Shown here one piece after another: positions 5,746-6,355 of a DNA stretch of 6,355 bases. The translations under genes and the position numbers were made by a program. Within the stretch, counting starts at the first letter, position 1. Each line of letters starts with the position of its first letter. The stretch is taken from positions 1 through 6,355 of the forward strand of contig CAJOOU010000141.1 in NCBI GenBank assembly GCA_905236735.1, given 5' to 3'. The stretch comes from an uncultured Eubacterium sp. (lineage in GTDB: Bacteria > Bacillota > Clostridia > Lachnospirales > Lachnospiraceae). The notes beneath the pieces were generated by a model. That model was not told the DNA's origin, ran no database searches, and saw only the letters and a list, made by a program, of their open reading frames with translations.

Positions 5746-6355
5746 TTTTTTCCTCCAAAACGGATATTTTTAGAACTTTTCCGGTAGTTTCCGTTACCTT
5801 ATAGAAACTGCCCAGCCTTAAGCCGACCACCCATATTATATGACTTCCGTCAGCAAAGACCACAGTTTCATCCCTTTTCGCCCGGGGCAGCTTTTCATCT
5901 ATAAAGAAGCGATTCAGCTTTTTTTTAACACCGTCTCCCACGGTAATATAGTCCCCGGCCTTTGGGTGTCTGATTTCAAGACTTCCTGTTATTTTATCAC
6001 AATCCACATATTTAGTATACGGATTTTCACTGATTATTTCTCCCATTAAAGGGTTTTCTTCTATCTCTATCTCAAAGCTTTTCCCTTCAAACCTCGGTGA
6101 AAGCTTTTCTCCCCTTTCTATTCCATTTATCTGTACCCTCGTTCCGCGTCCGGATTTGTCCCTGTTTCTGGCTATCCTCAGCACATCATATTCCCTGTAT
6201 ACCGCAATGTCATAAGGGAGATTTACCATCTTGCCGTTTTCGGAAGAAATAAGCTGCTCAACAGACTCTATGTGTGCAGACGAAATATCCTTTTTTTGTC
6301 CGCTGACCGCTTCGACTGCCGCCTTAAGTACGCTAAGCCTTATAAAAGGATGGAG
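5738..6355 (-). CDS. tilS: tRNA(Ile)-lysidine synthetase, C-terminal part (5' end outside window)
   Basis: Partial gene: the last 205 codons are visible, and the frame is open right to position 6355. An ATG at 6229 is internal and not the start, because 42 further in-frame codons upstream (including HIESVEQLISSENGK) belong to the conserved TilS body. TilS uses ATP to attach lysine to C34 of the CAU-anticodon isoleucine tRNA so that it reads AUA; it is essential in most bacteria. The N-terminal PP-loop catalytic domain (SGGxDS) lies outside the window. What is visible is the central substrate-binding region and the C-terminal domain with IRHPKAGDYITVGDG, KKKLNRFFIDEKLPRAKRD and IIWVVGLRLG, which match the typical TilS tail (GD, KKL, fI.. 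kiPr..R). Identification also rests on the neighbours hpt and ftsH. The stop overlaps the hpt start by 8 nt. Confidence 0.95.
   Translation of the reverse strand, partial: LHPFIRLSVLKAAVEAVSGQKKDISSAHIESVEQLISSENGKMVNLPYDIAVYREYDVLRIARNRDKSGRGTRVQINGIERGEKLSPRFEGKSFEIEIEENPLMGEIISENPYTKYVDCDKITGSLEIRHPKAGDYITVGDGVKKKLNRFFIDEKLPRAKRDETVVFADGSHIIWVVGLRLGSFYKVTETTGKVLKISVLEEKNE
5752..5756 (-). promoter_or_regulatory. Ribosome binding site of hpt
   Basis: GGAGG on the minus strand, 6 nt before the hpt ATG and inside the last tilS codons. It confirms the start that overlaps tilS. Confidence 0.75.

Noticed and set aside
5738..6229. A separate 163-residue protein starting at the ATG at 6229
   Set aside because: The frame continues upstream to the window edge with TilS-like sequence, so this is an internal methionine of tilS.

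Overview
The window looks like a chromosomal segment from a low-to-moderate GC Gram-positive bacterium of the Clostridia, probably Lachnospiraceae (Butyrivibrio/Roseburia-like). The basis is the tilS-hpt-ftsH gene order, which is conserved in Firmicutes, strong AGGAGG-type ribosome binding sites, T-rich hairpin terminators and the style of the two-component proteins. The genus assignment is inference. All real genes lie on the minus strand, so the text below reads from high to low coordinates.

Region 1 (6355 to 3389) is a housekeeping operon. It contains the 3' part of tilS (tRNA-Ile2 lysidine synthetase), hpt (hypoxanthine phosphoribosyltransferase, 8-nt overlap with tilS) and ftsH (membrane AAA+ zinc protease, 8-nt gap, with its ribosome binding site inside the end of hpt). 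It ends at a large hairpin terminator directly after the ftsH stop codon.

Region 2 (3388 to 3098) is a 291-bp intergenic stretch dense in signals. An extended -10 promoter motif (TGTTATAAT) is followed by three successive hairpins, the last a GAAA-loop intrinsic terminator with a T tract. This predicts a transcript of about 125 nt that is either a free small RNA or an attenuated leader of the next operon. Closer to the next gene are two tandem 11-bp direct repeats typical of an OmpR/PhoB-family operator, then a strong ribosome binding site.

Region 3 (3097 to 1) is a tightly coupled operon: an OmpR-family response regulator, a HAMP-type sensor histidine kinase (TTG start, 8-nt overlap) and an AlgI/PatA-type MBOAT O-acyltransferase (TAATG overlap) that runs off the left edge. 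The layout suggests that an extracytoplasmic signal sensed by the kinase controls O-acylation of a cell-surface or exported glycan. No mobile elements, CRISPR arrays, tRNA or rRNA genes were seen. The most interesting parts are the hairpin-rich intergenic RNA candidate and the direct translational coupling of the two-component system to the MBOAT enzyme.
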